DNA from: Gammaproteobacteria bacterium UBA2679
GTDB lineage: Bacteria; Pseudomonadota; Gammaproteobacteria; Pseudomonadales; Oleiphilaceae
Length of the DNA stretch: 64,000 nucleotides
Assembly: GCA_002354735.1 (NCBI GenBank)
Contig: DEMD01000001.1
Span: 68,675-132,674 of the forward strand
Direction: 5' to 3'
Shown here: one piece after another, positions 54,244-63,751 of the stretch
How the letters are laid out: each line of letters starts with the position of its first letter
Numbering within the stretch: position 1 is the first letter of the stretch
Notes under the pieces: model-generated
Databases searched by the model: none
Seen by the model: the letters and a program-made list of their open reading frames with translations, nothing else
Told to the model about the DNA's origin: nothing
Program-made: the position numbers and the translations under genes

Positions 54244-54765
54244 TTACTGAACAGCTTCTACTTCGTACACTTGATAGAGGCCGATATTTTCAGTAGCCGT
54301 CACACGAACCCTTGCGTAGCGGATAGTTTGAGTACTACCAAATGTGCACCTGTAAGTGCCGCCGCTCAGCTGCAATGATGAACATGGCACATCACCACCC
54401 GTCAGGTCGGCAGTTCTGCTCCAGCTTTGTGCATCGGCAGAAACTTCGATGACCAGGTTCGGTTGTGTAGTCGAGAAGCCAGTGTTATTAGTATAGACAT
54501 TCAGCTGGTTGATACTTTGCAGTGAACCGAGGTCAACGGTCACAGCGTCGTCGGTGATATTGCCAGACCAGAACGTGTCCGGCTGCGTATTGCCATCGAT
54601 GACTACAGCTGCGCTATCGTTGTCGTAGGTGGCCGTTGCAACTGGTCCTGTTGCCACAGCTTCCGTGGTCTTCGTGCCAATGGTGCCGTCGCCGGAAGAA
54701 CCGCCCGAACCGCCGCCGCATGCAGTGAGAGAAAGTGTTGCTAGTACAATTGGAATCAGTCTCAT
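54244..54765 (-). CDS. Lipoprotein with discoidin (F5/8 type C)-like domain
   Basis: A small exported lipoprotein of 173 residues: signal peptide with lipobox LSLTAC (Cys 16), a flexible Gly/Ser linker (GGGSGGSSGDG), and a beta-sandwich domain of about 130 residues. The domain carries discoidin-like lines: TFWSGNITDDAVTVDLGSLQ, INQLNVYTNN, VIEVSADAQSWSR and RYARVRVTATENIGLYQVYE. Such domains bind sugars or lipids. No enzyme is attached, so it may be a surface binding protein. It is divergent from the phosphoesterase gene. An imperfect hairpin (ACTCGC...GCGAGT, near 54209-54232) follows its stop. Confidence 0.7.
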   Translation of the reverse strand: MRLIPIVLATLSLTACGGGSGGSSGDGTIGTKTTEAVATGPVATATYDNDSAAVVIDGNTQPDTFWSGNITDDAVTVDLGSLQSINQLNVYTNNTGFSTTQPNLVIEVSADAQSWSRTADLTGGDVPCSSLQLSGGTYRCTFGSTQTIRYARVRVTATENIGLYQVYEVEAVQ

Positions 54766-54897
54766 TTTTAAAGCACCTGGTCAGAAAGTGAGCGCAAGAT
54801 ACCAGCGAGCCTTTTTGGTCACAATACAGCCAGCTGAGATATGACATTTTTTTGCAATTCGTCGCGGGGCAGCACTTCAGGCATATAGAGAACACTT

Positions 54898-55533
54898 ATG
54901 AAAATCGTGTGCGTATCCGATACACATAGCCGCCATGAACTTGTTGCCGTACCTGATGGTGATGTTCTTATTCATGCGGGGGATTGCACTGGACGTGGCA
55001 GTGAAGAGGATCTGGTGGCGCTTGACCGGTGGTTTTCTCGGCAGCCCCACCGGCACAAGATTCTGATCGCTGGTAATCACGACAGATTGTTCGAATCCGA
55101 ACCTGCACGCGCACGCGAATTGATCACGGCAGCTACTTATCTTGAAGACTCCGGTACGGTAATTGACGGCTTGAACTTTTGGGGCAGTCCGTGGACGCCA
55201 ACCTTCTTCGACTGGCACTTCATGCGTGAGCGCGGCGCGCCGATGGCAGAAGTGTGGGAGTGCATTCCGGCGAGCACCGATGTGCTGATAACCCATGGGC
55301 CACCCATGGGTGTACTCGACGAGGTGCCGCGAGGGCCGAATGAGGTCGAGCATACCGGTTGTGCCGATCTGATGGCTGCCGTTCTGCGGGTGCGTCCAAA
55401 GATCCACATTTTCGGCCACATCCACGAAGGCTACGGGACGAGCGAGATAGATGGCACGCTGTTTATCAATGCCAGCTCCCTTGATGAGCGCTATCGACCA
55501 GTTAACCCGCCCATCGTGTTCGAGATCAGCTGA
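54898..55533 (+). CDS. Calcineurin-like metallophosphoesterase
   Basis: A 211-residue two-metal phosphoesterase. All metal motifs are present and spaced normally: SDTHSRH, HAGDCTGRG, AGNHDRLF, LITHGPPMG and FGHIHEGYG. The pattern is closest to the MPPED/239AB-like group that includes many bacterial proteins of unknown substrate, some acting on cyclic nucleotides. There is no signal peptide. It stands alone on the plus strand, with CorA converging on it. Confidence 0.85.
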   Translation: MKIVCVSDTHSRHELVAVPDGDVLIHAGDCTGRGSEEDLVALDRWFSRQPHRHKILIAGNHDRLFESEPARARELITAATYLEDSGTVIDGLNFWGSPWTPTFFDWHFMRERGAPMAEVWECIPASTDVLITHGPPMGVLDEVPRGPNEVEHTGCADLMAAVLRVRPKIHIFGHIHEGYGTSEIDGTLFINASSLDERYRPVNPPIVFEIS

Positions 55534-55546
55534 ATCTCTTCCGCCA

Positions 55547-56614
55547 TCAGAACCATCTCTTCTTGCGGAAATAGATCAGCATGCCGCCCATCATGCCGAC
55601 GATCGCTATCCACACAAACAGATATCCATACGGTGAGGCGAGTTCCGGCATATTCAGCGAACTTGCGCCTGGGTCAAAGTTCATCCCGTACACGCCGACA
55701 AGAAAGGTCGGTGGTATGAATAGCACCGAAATTACAGTCAGTACGCGCATGACCTCGTTCAGGCGGTGAGTCGCGTTGGACAGGTAGATATCGAGCATGC
55801 CGCTAGCAATTTCATGATAAGTTTCCAACAGCTCAGTGATGTTCACACAATGGTCATAACAGTCCCGAAGGTAGATCCGGGTGTCATCGGCCAACAGCTC
55901 CAGATTATCATCGCGCTGGAGCTGACTGACGATATCGCGCTGCGGCCAAAGCCGTCTTCGTAACAGCAGTAATTGCCGCATCAGGAAATAGATTTCCTGG
56001 ACGATGGCTTTTTCCGGCTTCTCGAGCAACTTGTCTTCCAGTACCTGAATATCTTCCGCCAGTGTTTCGACGACCGGGAAGGCATGGTCGACGATGGTAT
56101 CGATCAGGGTATACGCCAGATAGTCTCCACCCCTGTGCCTGTGCTTGCTCGTCGGCTTACGTATCCGCTCCCTCACCAACAGGAAAGGATCCAATTCACC
56201 AGTACAGAACGACACGACAGTGTGATCGGAAAGAAACAGGCAGACCTGCTCCGTCACGATCTGCTTGTTCTCGAATCTGGGAAGGCTGAGGATGACAAAC
56301 GCATGCACCTCATTGACTTCCAGCTTGGCTCGATGGCCTGTGTTCAGAATGTCTTCGAGATAGAGCTCGTGAATGTCGAAAGCCTGCGAAAGCGTGCGCA
56401 ATGTCGCGCTATCGGGAGCGCCCTGAACATGAATCCAGGTGATATCGGAATCCTTGATGAAGCTGTAGCAGGCGGCCGGCTCGATCTCTGGACGCTCGGT
56501 CAGACTAGCTGGGGTATAACTCATCATGTGCAGGCTATAGTGCCCATTCTTGACATCGGCCAGGGTACCGGGCTTGGTACCCGGCTCACTATAAGCAGTA
56601 GGAAACAGTTTCAT
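55547..56614 (-). CDS. CorA-family divalent cation transporter
   Basis: CorA-type channels carry magnesium, cobalt or, in the ZntB branch, zinc across the inner membrane. The 355-residue protein has a large cytoplasmic funnel domain and two C-terminal transmembrane helices. The selectivity motif YGMNF sits at the end of the first helix, and the tail is basic (YFRKKRWF). The loop after GMN reads DPGASSLNMPELASPYGY. Which ion is carried is not clear. Confidence 0.9.
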   Translation of the reverse strand: MKLFPTAYSEPGTKPGTLADVKNGHYSLHMMSYTPASLTERPEIEPAACYSFIKDSDITWIHVQGAPDSATLRTLSQAFDIHELYLEDILNTGHRAKLEVNEVHAFVILSLPRFENKQIVTEQVCLFLSDHTVVSFCTGELDPFLLVRERIRKPTSKHRHRGGDYLAYTLIDTIVDHAFPVVETLAEDIQVLEDKLLEKPEKAIVQEIYFLMRQLLLLRRRLWPQRDIVSQLQRDDNLELLADDTRIYLRDCYDHCVNITELLETYHEIASGMLDIYLSNATHRLNEVMRVLTVISVLFIPPTFLVGVYGMNFDPGASSLNMPELASPYGYLFVWIAIVGMMGGMLIYFRKKRWF

Positions 56615-56699
56615 GGGACACCGAGGCAGCTATGACGGCGTGTAGCTTCCGAGCAAAGCGTCTACATGTCAACGGCCGCCTGGCAGCACCATCTCGGGT

Positions 56700-57392
56700 C
56701 TACCAGGGGACGACTGCGCCATTGTATGCGAAAAACTCACCGGATCGGTCGTCATCCAATTCCGCAATAACCTTGCGGAGTCCTTTCACACTCTCTTCAG
56801 TGGTGATCAGTGCCTGTGGACCGCCCATATCAGTCTGCACCCATCCCGGATGCAGCGCGACCACACGCAAGCCGCCGTCTTTCAAATCATGCGCCAGGCT
56901 TTTGACTACCTGGTTTACCGCGCTTTTCGATGACCTATACAGGTAACTGCCCCCAGAGCTATTCTCGGCGACACTACCCATCTTGCTACTGACGACAGCA
57001 ATCTTTTTCAACTTGCCGTTTTTCAACTGTGGCAGCAATGCCCGAGCAACCATGAAGGGGGCGATGCTATTGACACTGAGGACGTCCAACCAGTCCTGTT
57101 CATTGATGTCACTGAAGTCCATGCCTTTTGGGCCATATACTCCGGCATTATTGATCAGCACATCGAGTGCAGTACCCACGAGAGACGCAGCCAGCTCGCC
57201 GATCTGGTCTGCCTGGGTCACATCGAGCTTGAAGATGGTGAGTGCGTCATGCTGTCTGGCAAGCGCAGACAGCTCATCAGCGGACTCTGGATCCCGACAA
57301 CAGGCGAGGACGGTGGCGCCCTCTTCGAGGTACTGTTTAGCGAATTCGAGACCGATGCCACGATTGGCACCGGTGATCAGTACACTAGACAT
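56700..57392 (-). CDS. Classical short-chain dehydrogenase/reductase
   Basis: A 230-residue SDR with the cofactor motif TGANRGIGLEF, the NNAG motif, catalytic Ser in VVSSKMGS and the active pair YRSSK. The pattern TGANRGIGLE is found in the carbonyl-reductase/CsgA-like branch. The substrate is unknown. It starts 35 bases after the amylopullulanase stop, with AAGGT before the ATG, and may be co-transcribed, although no shared function is evident. The gap holds small stem-loops. Confidence 0.85.
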   Translation of the reverse strand: MSSVLITGANRGIGLEFAKQYLEEGATVLACCRDPESADELSALARQHDALTIFKLDVTQADQIGELAASLVGTALDVLINNAGVYGPKGMDFSDINEQDWLDVLSVNSIAPFMVARALLPQLKNGKLKKIAVVSSKMGSVAENSSGGSYLYRSSKSAVNQVVKSLAHDLKDGGLRVVALHPGWVQTDMGGPQALITTEESVKGLRKVIAELDDDRSGEFFAYNGAVVPW

Positions 57393-57420
57393 GATGATCT
57401 ACCTTCAGGTTGAGGCTGAA

Positions 57421-57444
57421 CCTGTAGTTACGGATAACTACAGG
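57421..57444 (-). other. Perfect stem-loop across the amylopullulanase stop codon
   Basis: CCTGTAGTTA and TAACTACAGG pair over ten bases with a four-base loop, and the TAA stop lies in the structure. There is no T run. It may protect the 3' end or slow translation at the stop. Confidence 0.45.
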
Positions 57445-60400
57445 CCTGAGCCCAACCTTCGGCAACTGAATAGCAGCCACCTTTCTTCCTGAAAAGATCC
57501 GGCGTCTGATTCCCGGTTCCCGAAGGCCCTGCATCATTGAAGATGATACTACTCTCCTTGACACCGTCCGCCATCTGAACCCTGAACCAGCCATCACCCA
57601 GGCTAGTCATCGGCACACCTGGCCAATCGGGACTGGGTGAGGCTGCACCGAACCAGTAGAAGTTTACCTGGTCACTCCAATCGTCCGGCTTCTTGAAGTG
57701 GAACTGCAGGCCCGGCAGTTCACAGTTATCGCTCCACGCCGCCGAGGCAAAGTCGTAGCAGCCGTCACCTTCCCGATAAAGATCCGCGGTCTGCTCGCCC
57801 GCCCCAGCGTTGTTGAAGATGACGTTTGCCGCATCAACACCCGACGGCATGGTATAGCTGTACCAGTTGTTGCCGAGCGATTCCATTGCGACACCAGGCC
57901 ACTCCACCGACACAGCTGTGGGACTGGTATCGAAGTAGTATACCGATGCGTCAGTCCATTCTGCCGGACTCTTGAAGTACACCGTGAAGCCAGGCTCCAG
58001 TATCAGATCTATGCTGCTGTTGCACGGCATGGCCCCAGCATTCTCGGCACCCTCGGGCAACACGAATACAGCATAGGTTCTGCCTGGAATAGTGAAGTCA
58101 CCTGATGCCGCATCAAAAGTCGACAGGCGCACCACATCGTCACTGCCCGCGACCTGCAGCGGATGCAGGATGAGTGGCAAGCCTGCCAGGCTGTCTGCAC
58201 GATACGTAACGGTGTCGTCATCGGCGTTGAACATCACAACCAGCCCCTCATAAGCCGGGTCGAGATCTGTTCCCGCACACTCGCCGTCACTGATAGTCAT
58301 GGCGATCAGACCAGGCGTCTGAGTCGTGCCAGTGTTCAGGAAGCCAAGTCGATTGATGACGTCATCCGCATTGTCCAGGCGGAACAGAGGGCTCGAGTAG
58401 CGCAGCGCCAACTGCTCCTGGAACAGCGTTGCAGCGCGCTGAATATGGACAGGCTGGGGATCGATGTTTGGGTTGCTCATGATTTCCCGCATCACCGGCC
58501 AGCGCTCGACGTTCTTGTCTTCAGAGGGCAGGCCCACGGCCCAGTTATTCGACTGGCCAGTGAAGTCGACCTTGTTGAACCAGTCGCCGGCATCGAAGCT
58601 GTCACGATCCATCGATTTGGACCGTAACAGATCCGTGCCCATCTGGTGGAACGGCACGCCCTGAGCCAGGTTCACGAAAGCCTGACTGAGCAGATGCACA
58701 CGCACGCGCGCATCCATCTGCAGGTCGTCCGGCAGCTTCGCCTGGGTGTTATCCCACAACGTTTCGTTGTCGTGCTTGTCCACATAAACGATGTTTTCCT
58801 GCGGATCAGCCGTGTAACCAACGCCCGAATAATCCAGCCCCGTCGTGACTGCGCCTGTGTTGCTCACGAACGGATAGTCGGACAGGTTGCCGGCCAGGCC
58901 AATTCGGATCCGATCCGCCTGGTCACTCAAGGCGCCTGCGCCAGGCGTCACACCATTGGGATAGGTCTCGTTACCATTGGCAAAGCCCTGAGCTCTGCCG
59001 CGATCGGTAAAGTTGCCACCACGTACGCCGTCCCTGAGACGGTCATTGAAGGTGCCGACGCCAGTTCCAGCCATGTTGAACTGTGTTGCCTGTTCGAAGC
59101 GCTGTCCACCTGCAACCTCACCGAAGTCCCAGCCTTCACCGTAGAGGTAGACCTTGTCACCCTCAACCCCATCCTTGGCTGGCGTGAGCTCTGCCAGTGT
59201 GGCCTGGATCTCCTCCATGACAGTTTTCGGATGGTGCCCCATGAGATCGAAACGGAATGCGTCAATCTTGTAGTACTTCGCCCAGGTGGTCACAGCCTGC
59301 TTCATCAGGTGCGCCATCATTTCATGCTCGGCAGCCGTATTATCGCAGCAGGTTGAAGTCTCGACAGCGCCTGAGGTCGCGTTAAGTCTGTGATAATAGC
59401 CAGGTACCAGCTTGTCCAGCACCGACTGATCGGAAAGGCCCGAGCCATAGGTGTGGTTATAAACCACATCCACGACCAGTTTCAGACCGATCTCGTCCAG
59501 CGCCATCGCCATTTCACGCAGCTCGCGAATGCGGGTCTTGCCGTCAGGATCGGTTGCATAGCTGCCTTCCGGTGCGAGGAAATGGTAAGGGTCGTAGCCC
59601 CAGTTGAAACCGTCCACACCCGGAAATCCGTCCAGACGTGAATCGTAGTTGATGGCCTGCAGACGCTGGGTCACTGGATCTGTCGCCACCAGATCGGCAA
59701 AGACCTCGCCAATTGGCGTGTCACCAAACTCCGCACAACCAGCCTGTACAGATTCGACAGAGACCTTGGTGCAGAGTCGGCTGTAAGGATCATTCAGATC
59801 AACGCGATCGGCAGGATTCTCCTTCACTGACGCAATGTCGTTTACTGGAAGCACATGGAAGTGAGTGAGGCCTGCAGCCTTGAGATTCTCCAGATGCTGC
59901 ATACCGGCGGACTTCGGCTTGCCATTGCGACCGTTGTAGGTAAACGCCAGGTACTTGCCTCTGAGTGCTTCAGGTACCGATTCGTCAGTTGCACTGAAGT
60001 CACGCACATGGCCCTCGTACAGCGTGATGTCTTTGAAGGCCGGCAGCTGCTTCACGAGACCATCCCAACCGGCAGGCTTGAGGCTTTCGTCATTGGCGAT
60101 ATCCACCAGCTGACTGTACAGCGAGTCTGTGCTCAGGCTGAGTGAATAAGGGTCGGTGACCTCATAGGTTTCGATTGCGCCACTCGCTGGCTGATAAACC
60201 CTTACTTCAAAACGGTAGAAGAGATCGGTCCATTCGCTACTGCCATTGAAGGTGTACAGGCCGTTGTCGACCCGATCAGCTTCCAATGTCTGAAGCAGAT
60301 TTTTATCTGCGTCAAACAACTTCAGCTTCAAGGCTTGCGCGGTAGGTGCCCACACCCGAACCACTGGCAACCCGCCCTCGAAGACCGGACCCAACTGAGC

Positions 60401-63400
60401 ATCGGTCGTGTACAGTGCATCAATGACGCCGGGCACCTGTACTCGAGTAGCCTCCAGGAAAGCGCCCGCTTCATCGTAGGCCACCGCTACCAGCTGTGTG
60501 CTGAGTAGTGCTTTTGCCTGCTCGTCAGACAGGTCCATGCTAAATACAGGCGCTGCAGCCAGATGCGGGAATTTTTCGAGCGTTGCAGCCGAAAGTGCAC
60601 CGCCTGAGCTCACATCCACCGCTTGAGTCGCGCCACCTATAGTCTCGGCACCATCCTGCTCTACCACGGTGATAGCGGCGGTTTCTGAACTAAGCAGCCT
60701 GACGCTGGCAACTTCTGTCGACGCAGTTCGCCATGCGAGACGGCCAGGCTCGAGCCAGTGCGCCTTTGCACCGACGATTTCAACCGGTCTGAACTCAGGG
60801 ATATCGCAGCTATCCGTCCACTCATCGCCAGTCTCACCAAAGCAGCCATCACTATCGCGGAACAGATCCGCGGTCTGATTACCCTGACCATCGTTGAAGA
60901 TGAGATTGCTGGCCGTGACGCTGCTTGGGAACTGATACTCATACCAGTCATTACCGAGCGAGATTGCGGGCACACCGGGCCATTCAATCGCTGGCGTCTC
61001 ACCATTGGCGTTGAACCAGTAGATGTTGACGTCCGTGCCCCAGGTGGCGGGCCGCTTGAAACGAACGCGCAGCCCGGGCGCAGGATAGTCACAAGTGTCG
61101 GTCCAGGCCGTCGTGGCAAAGTCGAAACAGCCAGTACCTTCACGGAACAGATCAGAGGTTTGGGCGCCAGCACCATCATTAAAGATGATGTTGGAAGCGG
61201 TCACACCTGCCGGGAAGACGAACTTGTACCAGTCTTCCCCGATCAGCGTCATCTCGACACCAGGCCAGGTCACCGGCTCAGCAGAGCCTGTCGGATTCCA
61301 GTAGTAGATCTGCGCTTTCGCCCAGGCCGCCGGCTTCTGGAAATAGATCGAGAACGAGCCATCACTACCGCCGCCATCGCCACCACCATCGCCACCTCCA
61401 TCACCGCAGGTATCGGCCCATGCAGCGCCGTCGAAACAGCCATCAGCATCACGGAACAAGTCAGCAGTCTGATTACCGGCGCCATCATTGAAGATAAGAT
61501 TTGCAGCCGCCGTACCATCGACAAACTGGAACTCGTAGATACCGTCACCGAGCGCTGTCGCCGGCACACCAGGCCACTCAACCGCAGGTGAAGGATCAGC
61601 ATTCCAGTAGTAGATATTGACCTCATCACCCCAAGCGGCGGGCTTACGGAAGCGCACTGTTAAACCCGGCTCGAGACCAACTTCGACTGTCGAAGTCTCG
61701 GAGATCAGCTTGGCACCCTTTGCCGACTCTGCGACCGCTCGAAACGTGAGCATCGCGCCTTCTTCCAGATCGTCAGCCGAGTACACCGCGCGGTATCTCA
61801 GCGAAGACTCACCGTCCACACCAACTCGATCTGGCACCGCATCAGTGGCGACAGTCTCGAACTCACCCGCAGCATTCTGCAGCTGAAGCTTCACGGCTGT
61901 CATCGGCAGCACTGGCGCCTGGGCCCATTCAGCAATGACTGGAATCTCGAACCGACCGCTAACCTTGCGGCTCTCATCCAGATTGATCGTGATCATTTCA
62001 GGTGCGGCTGCGCTCACCTCAGTCTTGGCTCGGTAGATCGCCACGGACAAGGCAGGCATTTCAACGACTATTTCACCCGCAGCATCTGCCTCCAGCCTTT
62101 TACTGGTATCTGAACCGAAGACGCGATCATAGCGGTCACTCGTGCCCGCCAGAGACAGTTCCTTCGGCTCTGTCGACGTATTCATCACCACAAGGTATTC
62201 GTTAGGATCCTCCTGCCAAACTCTCGAAAAGGCAAAGATACCTGGCTCGCTCGATGCGCTTCGGACAAACATCTGGCCATAACGCAAAGGCTTGTGACGA
62301 TCCAGGATTTTTGCATAGGCGCGCAGCGTCCGATACATCGGGTGCTTGGTGGAAAAATTATCGTCGGCTGTCGTACTGTCGGTTCCAATCAGGTCGTCAT
62401 CGTTGTAGCTCGCGACCTGCGAGGCAAACATGTCCTGTCTTGCATCCCCGTCACCGCCTGCACCGGTGAAACCCTGTTCGTCACCGTAGTACACCACTGG
62501 TACGCCGCGACCGAAGTAGTTCAGGGCATAAGCCATCTGCAAGCGCGCGAGATGCTGGGCATCGCTTTCGTCTGGAAATGCCCGCTGGATATCTCCGCCT
62601 ATTCGACCCACATCATGGTTGCCAGTAAAGGTCATGAGACTGCTGGCATCGCTATCCGCATCAGCGTACCAGTCATCTTCTCTGAAGAGTTCAGCCAGAC
62701 GCTCCGTACCGGCAGTACCGGCAAAGACGTCCTTGCTCGCGAAGTAGGCCCCAAAATCCAGCGCACTCTGCAGCTTGCCAGTGGTGGTATACCGCGATAC
62801 CACCCGCGGACTGCCATCAAAGACTTCGCCGAACATGAAGAAGTCATCAATACCTCTGGACGCGGCATAGGCCTTGATTTCTGGCGCCCACTGCTGCCAG
62901 AAACTCAGATCCACGTGCTTGACTGTATCCAGGCGGAAACCATCGATACCGAACTCCCTGATCCAGAACTTGAAGATTTCACCCATACCACTGACCACAC
63001 GCGAGTCAGCCGTGTTGAGATCGTCGAGGCCATAGAAGTCGCCCAGAATGCTGGACTCGCCTGCAAAAGTACTGTCTCCGCGATTGTTGTAAACAGAAGG
63101 ATCATTCAGCCAGTCGGGCGTCTTTGCATCCTCCAGGCCAGCAGGCACGAAGGGTGTATAGGCTGGATTACTTGTGTCGGTGTATGGACAGGTCGTCAGG
63201 CCCTCGAGCAGTTTCCCATCAGGGTTGTGGCACTCATCGTAGGCGATAACATCGGCGGTATGATTAATAACGATGTCGAAGAACACCTTCATGCCCTTGC
63301 GATGGGCATGCTTGATGAACGCAGCCAGCTCCTTATTGGTGCCGAGATGCGGATCAACCGTCGTGTAATCGAGCGTCCAGTAGCCGTGATAGCCCGCGCT

Positions 63401-63751
63401 GCCTGGTTGGGTAGGGCGATTCTTGAAAATAGGCGTCATCCAGATCGAGGTGACGCCCATGTTCTTGAGATAGTCGAGCTTGTTGTACAGCCCTCTCAGG
63501 TCACCACCGTGGAAGTAGTTTGCATCAGTCGGATCCAGGCCGCTGACTTCTTTATCAGCTGCCAGGCCGCCGGTGTCGTTGGCGGGATCGCCGTTACTGA
63601 AGCGATCAGGGATAACGAAATAGAAGATCTCATCCTGTATTGGCCGCTCCTTGCAAGCAGTCAGTACTGAAAGTGCGAGAAAAACGAGCGCAGCAGCTTT
63701 GAGTTTAGCGGCGTGCCATTGGAGGAAATGGAGAAGGATTCCCATGAGCAT
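57428..63751 (-). CDS. Lipoprotein amylopullulanase: two GH13 domains and five CBM26-like modules
   Basis: The 2107-residue protein has a lipoprotein signal (LSVLTAC, Cys 33). The first GH13 alpha-amylase domain (about 38-560) has GFRLD (Asp 275), FGEV (Glu 309) and NHD (Asp 380). Three tandem starch-binding modules of CBM26 type follow (about 690-975; each with a WPGV core, FNDG and a Cys pair), the first two joined by a Gly/Asp linker. Then come pullulanase N-domains with VVRVWAPTAQALKLKLFD and the pullulanase GH13 domain with NWGYDPYHF, FRFD (Asp 1502), GEGW (Glu 1539) and HDN (Asp 1661). Two more CBM26-like modules end the protein (about 1925-2107). It should cut alpha-1,4 and alpha-1,6 bonds of starch or pullulan at the cell surface. 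ATG 63751 or 63745 can serve as start. Confidence 0.92.
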   Translation of the reverse strand: MLMGILLHFLQWHAAKLKAAALVFLALSVLTACKERPIQDEIFYFVIPDRFSNGDPANDTGGLAADKEVSGLDPTDANYFHGGDLRGLYNKLDYLKNMGVTSIWMTPIFKNRPTQPGSAGYHGYWTLDYTTVDPHLGTNKELAAFIKHAHRKGMKVFFDIVINHTADVIAYDECHNPDGKLLEGLTTCPYTDTSNPAYTPFVPAGLEDAKTPDWLNDPSVYNNRGDSTFAGESSILGDFYGLDDLNTADSRVVSGMGEIFKFWIREFGIDGFRLDTVKHVDLSFWQQWAPEIKAYAASRGIDDFFMFGEVFDGSPRVVSRYTTTGKLQSALDFGAYFASKDVFAGTAGTERLAELFREDDWYADADSDASSLMTFTGNHDVGRIGGDIQRAFPDESDAQHLARLQMAYALNYFGRGVPVVYYGDEQGFTGAGGDGDARQDMFASQVASYNDDDLIGTDSTTADDNFSTKHPMYRTLRAYAKILDRHKPLRYGQMFVRSASSEPGIFAFSRVWQEDPNEYLVVMNTSTEPKELSLAGTSDRYDRVFGSDTSKRLEADAAGEIVVEMPALSVAIYRAKTEVSAAAPEMITINLDESRKVSGRFEIPVIAEWAQAPVLPMTAVKLQLQNAAGEFETVATDAVPDRVGVDGESSLRYRAVYSADDLEEGAMLTFRAVAESAKGAKLISETSTVEVGLEPGLTVRFRKPAAWGDEVNIYYWNADPSPAVEWPGVPATALGDGIYEFQFVDGTAAANLIFNDGAGNQTADLFRDADGCFDGAAWADTCGDGGGDGGGDGGGSDGSFSIYFQKPAAWAKAQIYYWNPTGSAEPVTWPGVEMTLIGEDWYKFVFPAGVTASNIIFNDGAGAQTSDLFREGTGCFDFATTAWTDTCDYPAPGLRVRFKRPATWGTDVNIYWFNANGETPAIEWPGVPAISLGNDWYEYQFPSSVTASNLIFNDGQGNQTADLFRDSDGCFGETGDEWTDSCDIPEFRPVEIVGAKAHWLEPGRLAWRTASTEVASVRLLSSETAAITVVEQDGAETIGGATQAVDVSSGGALSAATLEKFPHLAAAPVFSMDLSDEQAKALLSTQLVAVAYDEAGAFLEATRVQVPGVIDALYTTDAQLGPVFEGGLPVVRVWAPTAQALKLKLFDADKNLLQTLEADRVDNGLYTFNGSSEWTDLFYRFEVRVYQPASGAIETYEVTDPYSLSLSTDSLYSQLVDIANDESLKPAGWDGLVKQLPAFKDITLYEGHVRDFSATDESVPEALRGKYLAFTYNGRNGKPKSAGMQHLENLKAAGLTHFHVLPVNDIASVKENPADRVDLNDPYSRLCTKVSVESVQAGCAEFGDTPIGEVFADLVATDPVTQRLQAINYDSRLDGFPGVDGFNWGYDPYHFLAPEGSYATDPDGKTRIRELREMAMALDEIGLKLVVDVVYNHTYGSGLSDQSVLDKLVPGYYHRLNATSGAVETSTCCDNTAAEHEMMAHLMKQAVTTWAKYYKIDAFRFDLMGHHPKTVMEEIQATLAELTPAKDGVEGDKVYLYGEGWDFGEVAGGQRFEQATQFNMAGTGVGTFNDRLRDGVRGGNFTDRGRAQGFANGNETYPNGVTPGAGALSDQADRIRIGLAGNLSDYPFVSNTGAVTTGLDYSGVGYTADPQENIVYVDKHDNETLWDNTQAKLPDDLQMDARVRVHLLSQAFVNLAQGVPFHQMGTDLLRSKSMDRDSFDAGDWFNKVDFTGQSNNWAVGLPSEDKNVERWPVMREIMSNPNIDPQPVHIQRAATLFQEQLALRYSSPLFRLDNADDVINRLGFLNTGTTQTPGLIAMTISDGECAGTDLDPAYEGLVVMFNADDDTVTYRADSLAGLPLILHPLQVAGSDDVVRLSTFDAASGDFTIPGRTYAVFVLPEGAENAGAMPCNSSIDLILEPGFTVYFKSPAEWTDASVYYFDTSPTAVSVEWPGVAMESLGNNWYSYTMPSGVDAANVIFNNAGAGEQTADLYREGDGCYDFASAAWSDNCELPGLQFHFKKPDDWSDQVNFYWFGAASPSPDWPGVPMTSLGDGWFRVQMADGVKESSIIFNDAGPSGTGNQTPDLFRKKGGCYSVAEGWAQACSYP

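Noticed and set aside
62294..63670. A 458-codon open frame on the plus strand opposite the amylase domain
   Set aside because: It is a shadow of the strongly supported amylopullulanase gene, with no recognisable domain.
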